The notes under the pieces were generated by a model that made no database searches, was not told the DNA's origin, and saw nothing but the letters and a program-made list of their open reading frames with translations. 64,000 nucleotides of DNA from Victivallis vadensis (GTDB lineage Bacteria; Verrucomicrobiota; Lentisphaeria; Victivallales; Victivallaceae): the NCBI RefSeq assembly GCF_003096415.1, contig NZ_QEKH01000002.1, forward strand, positions 1-64,000, read 5' to 3'. Below, in pieces: positions 7,088-15,470 of the stretch. Within the stretch, counting starts at the first letter, position 1. Each line of letters opens with the position of its first letter. Position numbers and translations under genes: made by a program.

Positions 7088-8047
7088 ATGTTCAATTTCT
7101 TCAAAATCACGAGCAATACCTTTAAGGAATCGGTGCGTGAACCCATCTTTTTTCTGATGCTGTTCGCGGCGCTGGTGCTGATCGGACACTATCCGTCGGC
7201 CGCCCTTTTCGTTTTTTCCGAACAACTGAAGCTGGTGGTCGACAGTTCGATGGCGACCAGCCTGATCTTCGGCCTGGTCGCCGGGGTGCTCTGCGCCAGC
7301 CACACGGTGGCGCGCGAGATGCGCAACGGCACCGTGCTGCTGCTGCTCTCCAAACCGGTGTACCGCTGGACGTTCGTGCTCGGCAAGATCATCGGGATTG
7401 CGCTGGCGGTGACGCTGTTCGCCGCCGTCTGCAATTTCGCCGCGGTGATTTCGGTCTATGTCGCGACCGACCAGTTCCGGATGGATATGGGAATCTACTA
7501 CATCTATCTCGCGCTGCTGGCGGCCGGATGCGTGGTCGGCATGGTCGCGAACTTCTGGAAGGGCAGTTCGTTCTCTGAAATCGCCAGCTACGCGCTGACG
7601 CTGCTGGTTCCGGTGTTTGCGGTCTACTGCCTGATGGCGAAGCCGGAGCCGACGCTGGCGCTGGCTGACCTTGGAAAGGCGCTGATCCTGATCAACTTTG
7701 CGGTGATCGCGATGTCGACGCTGGCGGTGGTGTTCGCGACCCGGCTGGATATCGTCGCAAATCTGTGCGTCTGCTCGGTGGTGTTCTTCCTCGGGCTGAT
7801 TTCCAGCTATCTGTTCCAGCGCCAGACCGATTCGGATGCGCTGAATCTGGTTTTCGGTACGCTTTATGCGATTCTGCCGAACTGGCAGTATTTCTGGCTG
7901 GCGGACGCGGTCGCGGTGAACCGGCCGATCCCCGACAGCTACGTGATCAATGCCGCCATCTATATGGTGATTTACGTATCGGTCTGCTCGATGTGGGCCG
8001 TCGCGATCTTCCAGAACAAGGAGATCGCCGGGGACAGCCGCGTGTAA
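7088..8047 (+). CDS. ABC-2-type transporter permease
   Basis: A 319-residue polytopic membrane protein with six or seven hydrophobic segments. The N-terminal NTFKESVREPIFF and the loop VAREMRNGTVLLLLSKPVYRW (the ABC-2 pattern Arg-Glu...Gly-Thr...Leu-Leu-Ser-Lys-Pro) are typical of ABC-2 permeases such as those of the NosY/GldF type. No ATP-binding subunit lies next to it, so it must use one encoded elsewhere. It follows the exported protein at 6405 and is closed by a strong terminator. Its substrate cannot be read from the sequence; export or membrane-stress roles are typical of the family. Confidence 0.78.
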   Translation: MFNFFKITSNTFKESVREPIFFLMLFAALVLIGHYPSAALFVFSEQLKLVVDSSMATSLIFGLVAGVLCASHTVAREMRNGTVLLLLSKPVYRWTFVLGKIIGIALAVTLFAAVCNFAAVISVYVATDQFRMDMGIYYIYLALLAAGCVVGMVANFWKGSSFSEIASYALTLLVPVFAVYCLMAKPEPTLALADLGKALILINFAVIAMSTLAVVFATRLDIVANLCVCSVVFFLGLISSYLFQRQTDSDALNLVFGTLYAILPNWQYFWLADAVAVNRPIPDSYVINAAIYMVIYVSVCSMWAVAIFQNKEIAGDSRV

Positions 8048-8073
8048 CGGGATTGTCCGTTCGGTTTTCTGTT

Positions 8074-8099
8074 GCCGCCGTTTTCACGGCGGCTTTTTT
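8074..8099 (+). terminator. Rho-independent terminator
   Basis: GCCGCCGT and ACGGCGGC form an 8-bp stem with a short loop, followed directly by six T residues. It ends the transcript of the exported protein and the ABC-2 permease. Confidence 0.85.
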
Positions 8100-8127
8100 A
8101 TAACCTTTGAAACGAGTGAGGCACTCC

Positions 8128-8904
8128 ATGCCGGAACCTTATATTCTGATGTTGGATGAGGTCGATTCGACCAACACCTACGCGCGGAACCACTTCGATG
8201 AACTGCCCGACGGCGCGATCGTCGCGGCCCGCAGCCAGACCGCCGGGCGCGGCCGCCGGGGGCGGCGCTGGAACGCTCCGCCCGGAAGCTGCATTTTGTG
8301 CACGATGGTGATGAAGCGCCTGGTCGACGGATTTCACGCCGGGGCGCTGCTGGGGGTCGGCGCGCTCAACTGTCTGCGGGAAGCGGCTCCCGGCATCAAC
8401 GCCTTTCTGAAATGGCCGAACGACGTCTACGTGGAGGAGCGCAAGATCGCCGGAATCCTCAGTGAGAGCGCCCGGATCGAGCAGGGGCGCGTGACCGGGG
8501 TTGTTTCCGGGATCGGCATCAACGTGAATCTGCCCGGTTCACTGCTCGAAACCATCGACCAGCCGGCGACATCCTTGCTTTTTGCAACGAAAAATGAATT
8601 TAACGTCGAAATTTTACTGAAAAAACTGGCAGAAATCCTGATTCGATATTATATTACTTATCCAAAATGTGCGGCCGGGCTTCTTTTTGAGTGGAAAAGC
8701 GAGAACCGGCTGGTGGGTGAAACGATCTCGGTGACCGATCCGCAGGGGAAAAGTCACACCGGGATCTTCCGTGATATCCTGCCGGATGGCGGGATGGTGC
8801 TGGAGGAGGCGGGATCGCTTCGGGTTTTCACCTGCGGAGATGTCAAAATCGACCGCGCCTCGGTGGACTGGGAACGCGTTCGGAACAAACGTAAAATAGA
8901 TTGA
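8128..8904 (+). CDS. birA: Biotin-protein ligase, class I without DNA-binding domain
   Basis: A 258-residue enzyme that activates biotin with ATP and attaches it to the lysine of a carrier domain. The ATG at 8128 has GAGTGAGG six bases upstream. The biotin-adenylate loop is GRGRRGRRW at 40-48, and the catalytic segment is KWPNDVYVEERKIAGIL near 95-111. There is no N-terminal helix-turn-helix, so it cannot repress biotin genes as E. coli BirA does. It lies 36 bases before oadG-oadA-oadB, whose alpha subunit carries a biotin lysine, so it probably serves that enzyme first. BioB at 3046-4047 supplies the cofactor. Confidence 0.93.
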   Translation: MPEPYILMLDEVDSTNTYARNHFDELPDGAIVAARSQTAGRGRRGRRWNAPPGSCILCTMVMKRLVDGFHAGALLGVGALNCLREAAPGINAFLKWPNDVYVEERKIAGILSESARIEQGRVTGVVSGIGINVNLPGSLLETIDQPATSLLFATKNEFNVEILLKKLAEILIRYYITYPKCAAGLLFEWKSENRLVGETISVTDPQGKSHTGIFRDILPDGGMVLEEAGSLRVFTCGDVKIDRASVDWERVRNKRKID

Positions 8905-8940
8905 AGTCCTGAGTTACCAACAACAAAAAAGGGAAACGTT

Positions 8941-9186
8941 ATGAGCAACGCAGAGTTGATTCTGGGCGGACTCAAACTGTTGGTCTTCGGCATGGGGATG
9001 GTATTCGTCTTCCTCGTGGTGATGATCATCGCAATGAATCTGATGCAGAAAATCCTCGCCCCCTTCGCCGCCGCTTTCGAGCCGGCTCCGAAGGCTCCGG
9101 CCAAGCCGAAGGCGGCGGCCGGCGGGGATGACGCACAGCTGGCGGCGATCGCCGCGGCGGCTGTGGAGATGGTTCGCAACAAATAA
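8941..9186 (+). CDS. oadG: Oxaloacetate decarboxylase gamma chain (membrane anchor)
   Basis: An 81-residue protein with one transmembrane helix (about residues 8-36, rich in Leu, Val, Phe and Met) followed by an Ala-Pro-Lys linker and a short amphipathic tail. That is the build of OadG, which assembles the biotin-carrying alpha subunit with the membrane beta subunit. GGGAAACGTT provides the ribosome site. The family is weakly conserved, so the call rests on size, topology and the position directly before oadA and oadB. It could equally serve a methylmalonyl-CoA or malonate decarboxylase of the same sodium-pump group. Confidence 0.82.
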   Translation: MSNAELILGGLKLLVFGMGMVFVFLVVMIIAMNLMQKILAPFAAAFEPAPKAPAKPKAAAGGDDAQLAAIAAAAVEMVRNK

Positions 9187-9230
9187 TTTGCCTCAAGTTT
9201 AATCCAACCATATAGAAGAGACTGTCTAAG

Positions 9231-11063
9231 ATGAAGAAAATCAAATTCATGGATTGCTCGTTTCGCGACGGCTTCCAGTCCTGCCTCGGCGCCCGCGTCA
9301 AAACCGAAGATTTCCTGCCCGCTCTGGAAGCGGCGGTGAAAGCCGGCATCAACCATATCGAAATCGGCGGCGGCGCCCGTTTCCAGGCGCTCTATTTCTA
9401 CTGCCAGGAAGATGCGTTCGAAATGATGGACCTGTGGCGCAAGACCGTCGGTCCGGATGTGAATTTGCAGACTCTCGCCCGCGGCGTGAACGTGGTCGGC
9501 CTCTCCAGCCAGTCCAGCGACATCATCGACCTGCACGCCAAGCTCTTCAAGAAGCACGGCATCACCACGATCCGCAACTTCGACGCGCTCAATGACGTGC
9601 GCAACCTCGACGTCTCCGGCCGGGCGATCGCCAAACACGGCCTGAAGCATCAGATCACCGTCACGATGATGGGGCTGGCCCCGAACCTCAAGGAAGCCTA
9701 CGCGCATACCCCGAAATTCTACACGGACCGCCTGCAGGAGATCCTCGACAGCGGCATCCCGTTCGACAGCCTCGCGTTCAAGGATGCCTCCGGCACCTCG
9801 ACTCCGCAGACCGTCTACGATACGATCAAGCAGGCCCGCGCGATGCTCGGCAGCGACAAGGAAATCCAGTTCCACACCCATGACACCGCGGGCATGGCGG
9901 TCAGCTGCAACATGGCGGCGATCGAAGCCGGCGCGGATGTGATCGACCTCGCGATGAGCCCGCTTTCGGGCGGCACCTGCGAAGCGGATATCCTGGTGAT
10001 GTACCAGCGTCTGCGCGGCACCGAATACACCCTCGACATCGATCCGGAGAAGATCCTCGAAGTTGAGAAGATCTTTGAAAAGTGCATGGACAAGTATTTC
10101 ATGCCGCCGGAATCCATGCAGGTTTCCCCGAAGATCATCTTCAGCCCGATGCCGGGCGGCGCGCTGACCGCGAACACCCAGATGATGCGCGACAACAACT
10201 GCCTCGACAAGTACGACGCCTGCATCGACGAGATGCGCGAAGTGGTCGCCAAGGGCGGTTTCGGTACCTCCGTGACCCCGGTTTCTCAGTTCTACTTCCA
10301 GCAGGCGTTCCGCAACGCGGTGCAGGGCAAGAATGCCGACGGTTCCTGGAAGATGGACCCGAAGGGCTACGGCAAGATGGTGCTCGGCTACTTCGGCAAG
10401 ACCCCGGTTCCGCCGGATCCGACCGTCGTGAAGTGGGCGCAGGAGCAGCTCGGCCTTGAGCCGACCACCAAGTCCGTGGTCGAAATCAATGACGCCAATC
10501 CGCAGCTCGGCGTCAAATACAACACCGAACTTCTCGAAAAGGCCGGTCTCCCGGTCACTGATGAGAATATCTTCATCGTCGCGGCCTGCGGCGACAAGGG
10601 CCTGAACTTCCTGAAGGGCGACCGCCCGATGGGCATCCGCTACAAGGAAGCGGCTCCGGCGAAGAAGGCCGACGCCAAGGGCGGCGCCTACACCGCCACC
10701 ATCGACGGCAAGGCCGTCGCGGTCCAGCTCAATGCCGCCGGCGACGCCTACACCGCGACCGTCAACGGCAAGAGCTTCACGGTCAAGGTCGCCGAAGGCG
10801 CGGCTGCTCCGGCCGCCGCTGCCGCTCCGGCGGGCAACGGCGCGCTGACTCCGCTGGCCGCTCCGCTTCCGGGCACCGTGGTCAAGGTCGTCGCCGAGGT
10901 CGGCACCGAAGTCGCGGAAGGCGACGTGGTGCTGGTGATCGAAGCGATGAAGATGGAAACCGAAATCAAGGCCGCCAAGGCCGGTATCGTTCGCGAAATC
11001 AACGTCTCCGCCAGCCAGGTTGTGGCCGCCGGCGACACCCTCGCGATGATCGAGGAGAAGTAA
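9231..11063 (+). CDS. oadA: Sodium-pump decarboxylase alpha subunit with biotinyl domain
   Basis: A 610-residue soluble subunit that transfers the carboxyl group from oxaloacetate (or a related acid) to biotin. The N-terminal carboxyltransferase barrel has the carboxylated-lysine site at K184 (FKDASG) and metal ligands H215 and H217 (HTHDTAG). The C-terminal biotin domain ends with EAMKMET, the biotin lysine being K574. Two features are odd. The usual RDAHQS motif reads RDGFQS (12-17). The linker holds a near-duplicate of about 17 residues ([14 protein letters not shown]... and [14 protein letters not shown]). The product probably works with OadG and OadB as a sodium pump; pyruvate carboxylase subunit B is the alternative. 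Confidence 0.9.
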   Translation: MKKIKFMDCSFRDGFQSCLGARVKTEDFLPALEAAVKAGINHIEIGGGARFQALYFYCQEDAFEMMDLWRKTVGPDVNLQTLARGVNVVGLSSQSSDIIDLHAKLFKKHGITTIRNFDALNDVRNLDVSGRAIAKHGLKHQITVTMMGLAPNLKEAYAHTPKFYTDRLQEILDSGIPFDSLAFKDASGTSTPQTVYDTIKQARAMLGSDKEIQFHTHDTAGMAVSCNMAAIEAGADVIDLAMSPLSGGTCEADILVMYQRLRGTEYTLDIDPEKILEVEKIFEKCMDKYFMPPESMQVSPKIIFSPMPGGALTANTQMMRDNNCLDKYDACIDEMREVVAKGGFGTSVTPVSQFYFQQAFRNAVQGKNADGSWKMDPKGYGKMVLGYFGKTPVPPDPTVVKWAQEQLGLEPTTKSVVEINDANPQLGVKYNTELLEKAGLPVTDENIFIVAACGDKGLNFLKGDRPMGIRYKEAAPAKKADAKGGAYTATIDGKAVAVQLNAAGDAYTATVNGKSFTVKVAEGAAAPAAAAAPAGNGALTPLAAPLPGTVVKVVAEVGTEVAEGDVVLVIEAMKMETEIKAAKAGIVREINVSASQVVAAGDTLAMIEEK

Positions 11064-11068
11064 GACAA

Positions 11069-12766
11069 ATGCAGAAGTTCAAACTCTTCTTTGCGGCCTG
11101 CGCCGTGCTCCTGTCGGGCATGGTGATGGCTGCGACGGAGCCGCAGGTGACGGTGCCGGCCAATGCCGAACCGGCTGTGGCCGCGCTCAAGACTGCGGCG
11201 GCGAAAGCGTCCGGGCTGGTTCTGCCGCCCACCGCCAAGCTGGATAAAGTCGCCAGCGACGAATTGTTCGGCTGGTACGAAGACGTCGACGGCGCCAAAT
11301 ATCTCGTCTATATCTGGGAAAAGCCGGCGACCGTCTATTCGCTGAATATCGCGGAAAAGCAGAAACTGCTGCCGGGCCGCGAATCGATGACCATCCTGCC
11401 CGGCGGACGCAGCAAGGGCAAGCTGAAGATCACCGATGCGGTGAAGGTTGTGAAGCTGAATCCGGGCCTGGTCAATGCGGCGACGCTGGAAAAGGGCATG
11501 GTGCTCGGCTGCTTCCTGCCGACCGAGATCGTCCATGACTCCCAGAACAACGCGACGGTCGAATCCGGCACGCTGCCGGGCTGGGGCGAAGGCCTCAGGG
11601 GGCTGTGGCAGAGCACCGGCATCTACGACCTGATCCGCCAGACCACCTGCGATTTCAGCCAGACCTGGATTCTCGGTCTCGGCCGGCTGCTGATGATGTT
11701 CGTCGCGCTGGTGCTGATCTATCTGGCGATCGTGAAGGAGTTCGAGCCGCTGCTGCTGCTGCCGATCGGCTTCGGCGCGCTGCTCGCGAACATTCCGCTG
11801 GCCGGCATCTCCGGCCCGGACGGCATCCAGGGCATGATCTACAACGTCGGCATCGAATCCGGCGTGTTCCCGCTGCTGATCTTCATGGGCGTCGGCGCGA
11901 TGACCGACTTCGGGCCGCTGTTGGCGAATCCGAAGACCGCGCTGCTCGGCGGCGCGGCCCAGTTCGGCATCTTCTCCGCGCTGTTGGGCGCGCTGCTGCT
12001 GACCATGGCGATTCCGGGGATCGACTTTCACTTCAAGGAAGCGGCCAGTATCGGCATCATCGGCGGAGCCGACGGCCCGACCTCGATCTACCTGACCAGC
12101 AAACTGTCGCCGAAACTGCTCGGCGCGGTCGCGGTGGCGGCCTACAGCTACATGGCTCTGGTGCCGATCATTCAGCCGCCGATCATGAAGCTCTTCACCA
12201 CCAAGGCGGAGCGCCAGATCAAGATGAGCCAGCTCCGCCATGTCGGCAAGCTGGAGAAGATCTGCTTCCCGCTGCTGATCACGCTGCTGTGCGCGTTTCT
12301 GCTGCCCGATGCGGCTCCGCTGATCGGTATGCTGATGTTCGGCAACCTGATGCGTGAGTGCGGCGTGGTTGAGCGTCTGAACCAGACTGCCCAGAATGCG
12401 CTGATCAACATCGTGACCATCTTCCTCGGCCTCGCGGTCGGCTCCAAGCTGTCGGCGGACCAGTTCCTGTCGCTGCAGACCCTCGGCATTCTGGTGCTCG
12501 GCGCAATCGCGTTCAGCATCGGCACCGCTGCGGGCGTGATCTTTGCGAAGATCATGAATGTGTTCAGCAAGGAGAAGATCAACCCGCTGATCGGTGCGGC
12601 CGGCGTCTCCGCGGTGCCGATGGCGGCCCGCGTGGCCAACAAGGTCGGTCTTGAGGCCAACCCGCAGAACTTCCTGCTGATGCACGCGATGGGGCCGAAC
12701 GTGGCCGGCGTGATCGGTTCGGCGGTCGCCGCGGGTGTGCTGCTCAACATGCTCAAGGCTCTGTAA
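11069..12766 (+). CDS. oadB: Sodium-pump decarboxylase beta subunit with N-terminal extension
   Basis: A 565-residue membrane protein that decarboxylates carboxybiotin and moves sodium out of the cell. The family core spans about 180-565 and includes [13 protein letters not shown] with the sodium-site aspartate D335, plus many transmembrane segments. Before it lie some 175 extra residues: a signal peptide (about 1-22, ending VMAA) and a soluble region with no recognised motif. Ordinary beta subunits are about 375-430 residues and lack this part. The extension is probably periplasmic. The gene starts five bases after the oadA stop and a strong terminator follows. The sodium gradient would drive transport or ATP synthesis in a fermenting cell, which is inferred. 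Confidence 0.92.
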   Translation: MQKFKLFFAACAVLLSGMVMAATEPQVTVPANAEPAVAALKTAAAKASGLVLPPTAKLDKVASDELFGWYEDVDGAKYLVYIWEKPATVYSLNIAEKQKLLPGRESMTILPGGRSKGKLKITDAVKVVKLNPGLVNAATLEKGMVLGCFLPTEIVHDSQNNATVESGTLPGWGEGLRGLWQSTGIYDLIRQTTCDFSQTWILGLGRLLMMFVALVLIYLAIVKEFEPLLLLPIGFGALLANIPLAGISGPDGIQGMIYNVGIESGVFPLLIFMGVGAMTDFGPLLANPKTALLGGAAQFGIFSALLGALLLTMAIPGIDFHFKEAASIGIIGGADGPTSIYLTSKLSPKLLGAVAVAAYSYMALVPIIQPPIMKLFTTKAERQIKMSQLRHVGKLEKICFPLLITLLCAFLLPDAAPLIGMLMFGNLMRECGVVERLNQTAQNALINIVTIFLGLAVGSKLSADQFLSLQTLGILVLGAIAFSIGTAAGVIFAKIMNVFSKEKINPLIGAAGVSAVPMAARVANKVGLEANPQNFLLMHAMGPNVAGVIGSAVAAGVLLNMLKAL

Positions 12767-12787
12767 GGGCTTTCCGGCAGTATCTTC

Positions 12788-12824
12788 AACGCCGTATCGT
12801 GAAAATCGCGATACGGCGTTTTTT
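12788..12824 (+). terminator. Terminator of the birA-oadGAB operon
   Basis: AACGCCGTATCG pairs with CGATACGGCGTT to give a 12-bp stem that runs into six T residues. It lies 20 bases after the oadB stop. Confidence 0.88.
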
Positions 12825-12836
12825 CGCGCCTGTTTC

Positions 12837-12865
12837 TTGACGGAACTCCTTTGCGGCGCTATATT
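12837..12865 (+). promoter_or_regulatory. Sigma70-type promoter for the gene at 12904
   Basis: TTGACG (12837-12842) and TATATT (12860-12865) are exactly 17 bases apart. An AAAGGAG site then precedes the ATG at 12904. This is one of the best consensus promoters in the window. Confidence 0.65.
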
Positions 12866-12903
12866 GCCGGTGTACCCCGAAAACATGGAAAGGAGTTTCT
12901 GAA

Positions 12904-13938
12904 ATGAACCGTTCACTTCTGTTTGCAGCTTTGCTGCTTCCCTCCGTCGGCATGGCGCTTCCCGTTCTGGATTCCGCGCAGAAAACGCGCGTCAACCAGT
13001 CTGAGCTCCGACAGCAGTCCGTGGCTCCCGGCCAAGCTCCGGACGGGACGCCGATGCTCGCATTGACCTGGAACAACTCCGCCGCCAACTATCTGGAATT
13101 TACGGTGGACAAGCCGGTGAACCTGCCGGAGTTCGACAGCGCCGTGCTGAAGCTCGATCTTTACTGGCCGGAAAATACGGCGGTCGGCAAGCTGAATCTG
13201 CGCATCACCGACTCGACCGGCGAAACGCTGCAATATCCGCTGCCGATCAAGGAGCTGAAGCCCGGCCGCCAGACGCTGGAAGCAACCCTTACGCCGACTT
13301 CGGCGGGCGGCAGCTGGGGCGGCAATAAGAATAAGAAGATCGATTTTCCCGCCCGCGTGACCGGAATGTCGGTCGATTTCAACCGTAAGGACGGCGACGG
13401 AAAGCTTTGGCTCGGCAAGGCCGAACTGTTGCCGGAGGTGAAGATCGGCAAGCTGATCGTCGATCCCGCCGTTGCCAAAGTGCGGATTCATGACGGCGCG
13501 AAGCGGCAGCAGTCGGCGGAGGTGACGACGGTGGAGGAGAAGTCTGCGTATCAGGTGAAATGGGACGCGGCGGCGGCAAAATGGTTGGAATTTTCCTTTG
13601 CTCCCCAGCTCCCGGTGCTTCCGGAGTTTGTGAGCGGCAGGTTCGAGGTGGAATTGATGATTCCGGAAAGCGGCAAGGTGAGCCGGGTCAATCTGCGGTT
13701 GTCGGACAAGTCGGGAGAGACCTTCCAGTATCCGCTTCCGATCACCGGACTCAAGCCCGGCTGGAATGTCGTCGCGCTCCGGATCAATCCGGCTGATGCC
13801 CGGAAGGTGGGGCACTGGGGCGGCGATAAGAATCACCAGCTCGATTTCCCGGTTCGCCTGATCGGTTTCTCGGTGGATTATCCCGCGGGCAGCGGAGCCG
13901 GAGAACTGGCGATCGGCAAAGTCACTTTTTCGGAGTGA
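12904..13938 (+). CDS. Secreted protein with two copies of a carbohydrate-binding-like domain
   Basis: A 344-residue protein with a signal peptide (MNRSLLFAALLLPSVGMA). The mature part is two copies of one beta-rich domain, about residues 45-180 and 210-343. The shared marks are a Leu-Arg-(Ile/Leu)-(Thr/Ser)-Asp strand, GETLQYPLP and GETFQYPLP, then KPG, WGG(N/D)KN, (I/L)DFP.R and a final GK. A third copy forms the N-terminal part of the glycosidase at 15471-18482 (GETFQFAP, WGGDGNKKIDWPLR). The fold looks like a beta-sandwich sugar-binding module, but no named family is certain. There are no catalytic motifs. It has its own promoter and terminator and probably sits in the envelope or outside the cell, holding polysaccharide. 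Confidence 0.65.
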   Translation: MNRSLLFAALLLPSVGMALPVLDSAQKTRVNQSELRQQSVAPGQAPDGTPMLALTWNNSAANYLEFTVDKPVNLPEFDSAVLKLDLYWPENTAVGKLNLRITDSTGETLQYPLPIKELKPGRQTLEATLTPTSAGGSWGGNKNKKIDFPARVTGMSVDFNRKDGDGKLWLGKAELLPEVKIGKLIVDPAVAKVRIHDGAKRQQSAEVTTVEEKSAYQVKWDAAAAKWLEFSFAPQLPVLPEFVSGRFEVELMIPESGKVSRVNLRLSDKSGETFQYPLPITGLKPGWNVVALRINPADARKVGHWGGDKNHQLDFPVRLIGFSVDYPAGSGAGELAIGKVTFSE

Positions 13939-13983
13939 TTCCGGGCGAGGGGAGGGCGCTTGGGCGCTGAGCCCGGAAAAGGA

Positions 13984-14013
13984 ACGGCCCGGTCGGATCA
14001 ACGACCGGGCCGT
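13984..14013. terminator. Bidirectional hairpin terminator
   Basis: ACGGCCCGGTCG and CGACCGGGCCGT form a perfect 12-bp stem with a six-base loop between the convergent genes ending at 13938 and 14037. A weak T-rich tail (TCCTTTTCC) exists only on the minus strand. Confidence 0.6.
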
Positions 14014-14036
14014 ATTGCCGACATTCACGCTTCGGC

Positions 14037-14120
14037 TCAAAAGCCGAACATCGTGAAGCTGCTGCCGCCCTTATTCACATAAGCGGCGGTCAGAAAAAAA
14101 TTCCAGAGATTTTTTTTCAT
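14037..14120 (-). CDS. Possible 27-residue peptide
   Basis: An ATG at 14120 opens a 27-codon frame ending in TGA. It begins MKKNLWNFFLTAAYVNKGG and ends TMFGF. The codons favour G or C in the third position from codon 10 on, like the neighbouring genes, and the hairpin at 13984-14013 lies directly behind it. Against it, the ribosome site is weak (AGGCAACATC). The peptide has a short hydrophobic centre and aromatic residues. It would follow the ROK gene on the same strand after a gap of about 100 bases. It could be a small membrane peptide or chance. Confidence 0.3.
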   Translation of the reverse strand: MKKNLWNFFLTAAYVNKGGSSFTMFGF

Positions 14121-14222
14121 GATGTTGCCTGTTTTTGTTTGTGTCCATGCTTTCACCGGCACGAAAGCGTACACTCCGGTTTCTCCCGGTCCCCCCGACG
14201 AGAATCCGGCCCAAGAATATTT

Positions 14223-15281
14223 TTAAAAACTCTCCTCGACCATGCAGACCCCGGAATGAATCTGCCGGGTCGCGAGATATACCAGTCCGGCCCGATAGCT
14301 CGGCCAGATGTCTTCTTCATAAATCAGTTCGGGGCAGACGTTGCGCTGTCCTTCCCAGTTGAACGAAACCCGTTCCCGGAGCCGTTCACCGATCCGCTCC
14401 AGCAGGGCGGGGCGCACCGAATCACCCGTAAACACCACCATCGCCGGATTCACCACACAGGTGACCGCGGCCACCATCTGGCTGATCACGCGCACATATT
14501 CGTCGTCGCTGACCCCGGAGTCGATGAACTGCCGCAGGTATTCGCCGTTGGCCAGCGGCAGCCGCCCGATCTCCCCGGCAAAATAGGAGAACCCGCGGAC
14601 CACCCGGCCTCCCGCCAGGAAACCGGCCCCGTAACCGGCCTCCGACAGCAGCATATAGGCCAGATCCTGCACTTTCGGCAGGTCGCCTGAAACCGGCGTG
14701 AGACTGCCGCGCGCGAATCCGATCGAAGTGATGTTCAGATCGCGGCCGATCAGAACCGGCTGTTCCCAAACCTCGTCCAACCCATGCTGGACATCCACAT
14801 CCTTGAACTGGAGCAGGTGCCCGCTGTGCAGCCGCCCTTCGAACACCGGAGCCGGAAAGCCCACCGCCACCGCCTGAATCTTCGGCAGCCGCTGGCGGCA
14901 GAAATCGCGGATCTCCACGAGCCGGTCGAATCCGTATCCCTCCGGCATCGGGAAAGTGTGCTGGAACTTGACTTCGCCGAGCAGGTCCGCGCCCACCACG
15001 TCGATCCGGTCCACCAGAAAACGCATGCCGACCGAACTGCCGAACGCCGGATTCACCGCGAACTGCTCCGCCTTGCGGCCGAGCGCCGACTCCTGCGTCC
15101 CGAGCCGGGTCAGGGCTCCCTGCTCGCACATTTCATTGACGATCTTGCCGACCGTCATCAGACTGATTCCGGTCAGCTGCGCGATTTCCGGTTTGGTCGC
15201 GGCGCCGTGATCCAGCAGGAACCACTTCACGAGGTTCACGTTGCACTCCTTGACCATCGGCGACGTTCCGGTTATCCGCAT
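14223..15281 (-). CDS. ROK-family transcriptional regulator
   Basis: A 352-residue protein. The ATG at 15281 has GGAGG nine bases upstream; a start 24 bases earlier lacks one. Residues 10-70 form a winged helix (KPEIAQLTGISLMTVGKIVNEM), followed by an ASKHA kinase-like fold typical of ROK repressors such as NagC, Mlc and XylR. The glycine-rich segment GYGAGFLAGGRVVRGFSYFAGEIG corresponds to the sugar-binding region, but the zinc-site motif CXCGXXGC found in many ROK proteins is absent. It therefore probably senses a sugar without a structural zinc. It lies downstream of the glycosidase operon on the same strand but is separated by a terminator. Targets are not known; nearby secreted-protein genes are candidates. 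Confidence 0.82.
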   Translation of the reverse strand: MRITGTSPMVKECNVNLVKWFLLDHGAATKPEIAQLTGISLMTVGKIVNEMCEQGALTRLGTQESALGRKAEQFAVNPAFGSSVGMRFLVDRIDVVGADLLGEVKFQHTFPMPEGYGFDRLVEIRDFCRQRLPKIQAVAVGFPAPVFEGRLHSGHLLQFKDVDVQHGLDEVWEQPVLIGRDLNITSIGFARGSLTPVSGDLPKVQDLAYMLLSEAGYGAGFLAGGRVVRGFSYFAGEIGRLPLANGEYLRQFIDSGVSDDEYVRVISQMVAAVTCVVNPAMVVFTGDSVRPALLERIGERLRERVSFNWEGQRNVCPELIYEEDIWPSYRAGLVYLATRQIHSGVCMVEESF

Positions 15282-15414
15282 GACCTGACTCCTCCGTTTC
15301 ACCATTCATAAATCATATTTATAAAATAATCTTTTCTTATTGAAAATCAACCTTTCCCCTTTGGAAAATCGGCGGGATCGATCAAATAATCCGAAACATT
15401 TCCGATCAGTCGGC

Positions 15415-15446
15415 AAAAAAAGCGCGCTCCTTTGCAAAGGGGCGCG
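15415..15446 (-). terminator. Terminator of the glycosidase operon
   Basis: On the minus strand CGCGCCCCTTT pairs with AAAGGAGCGCG (one wobble pair) and is followed by a run of seven T residues. It lies about 25 bases after the stop at 15471. Confidence 0.75.
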
Positions 15447-15470
15447 AATATCGGAACGGCCGCTTGAAGT

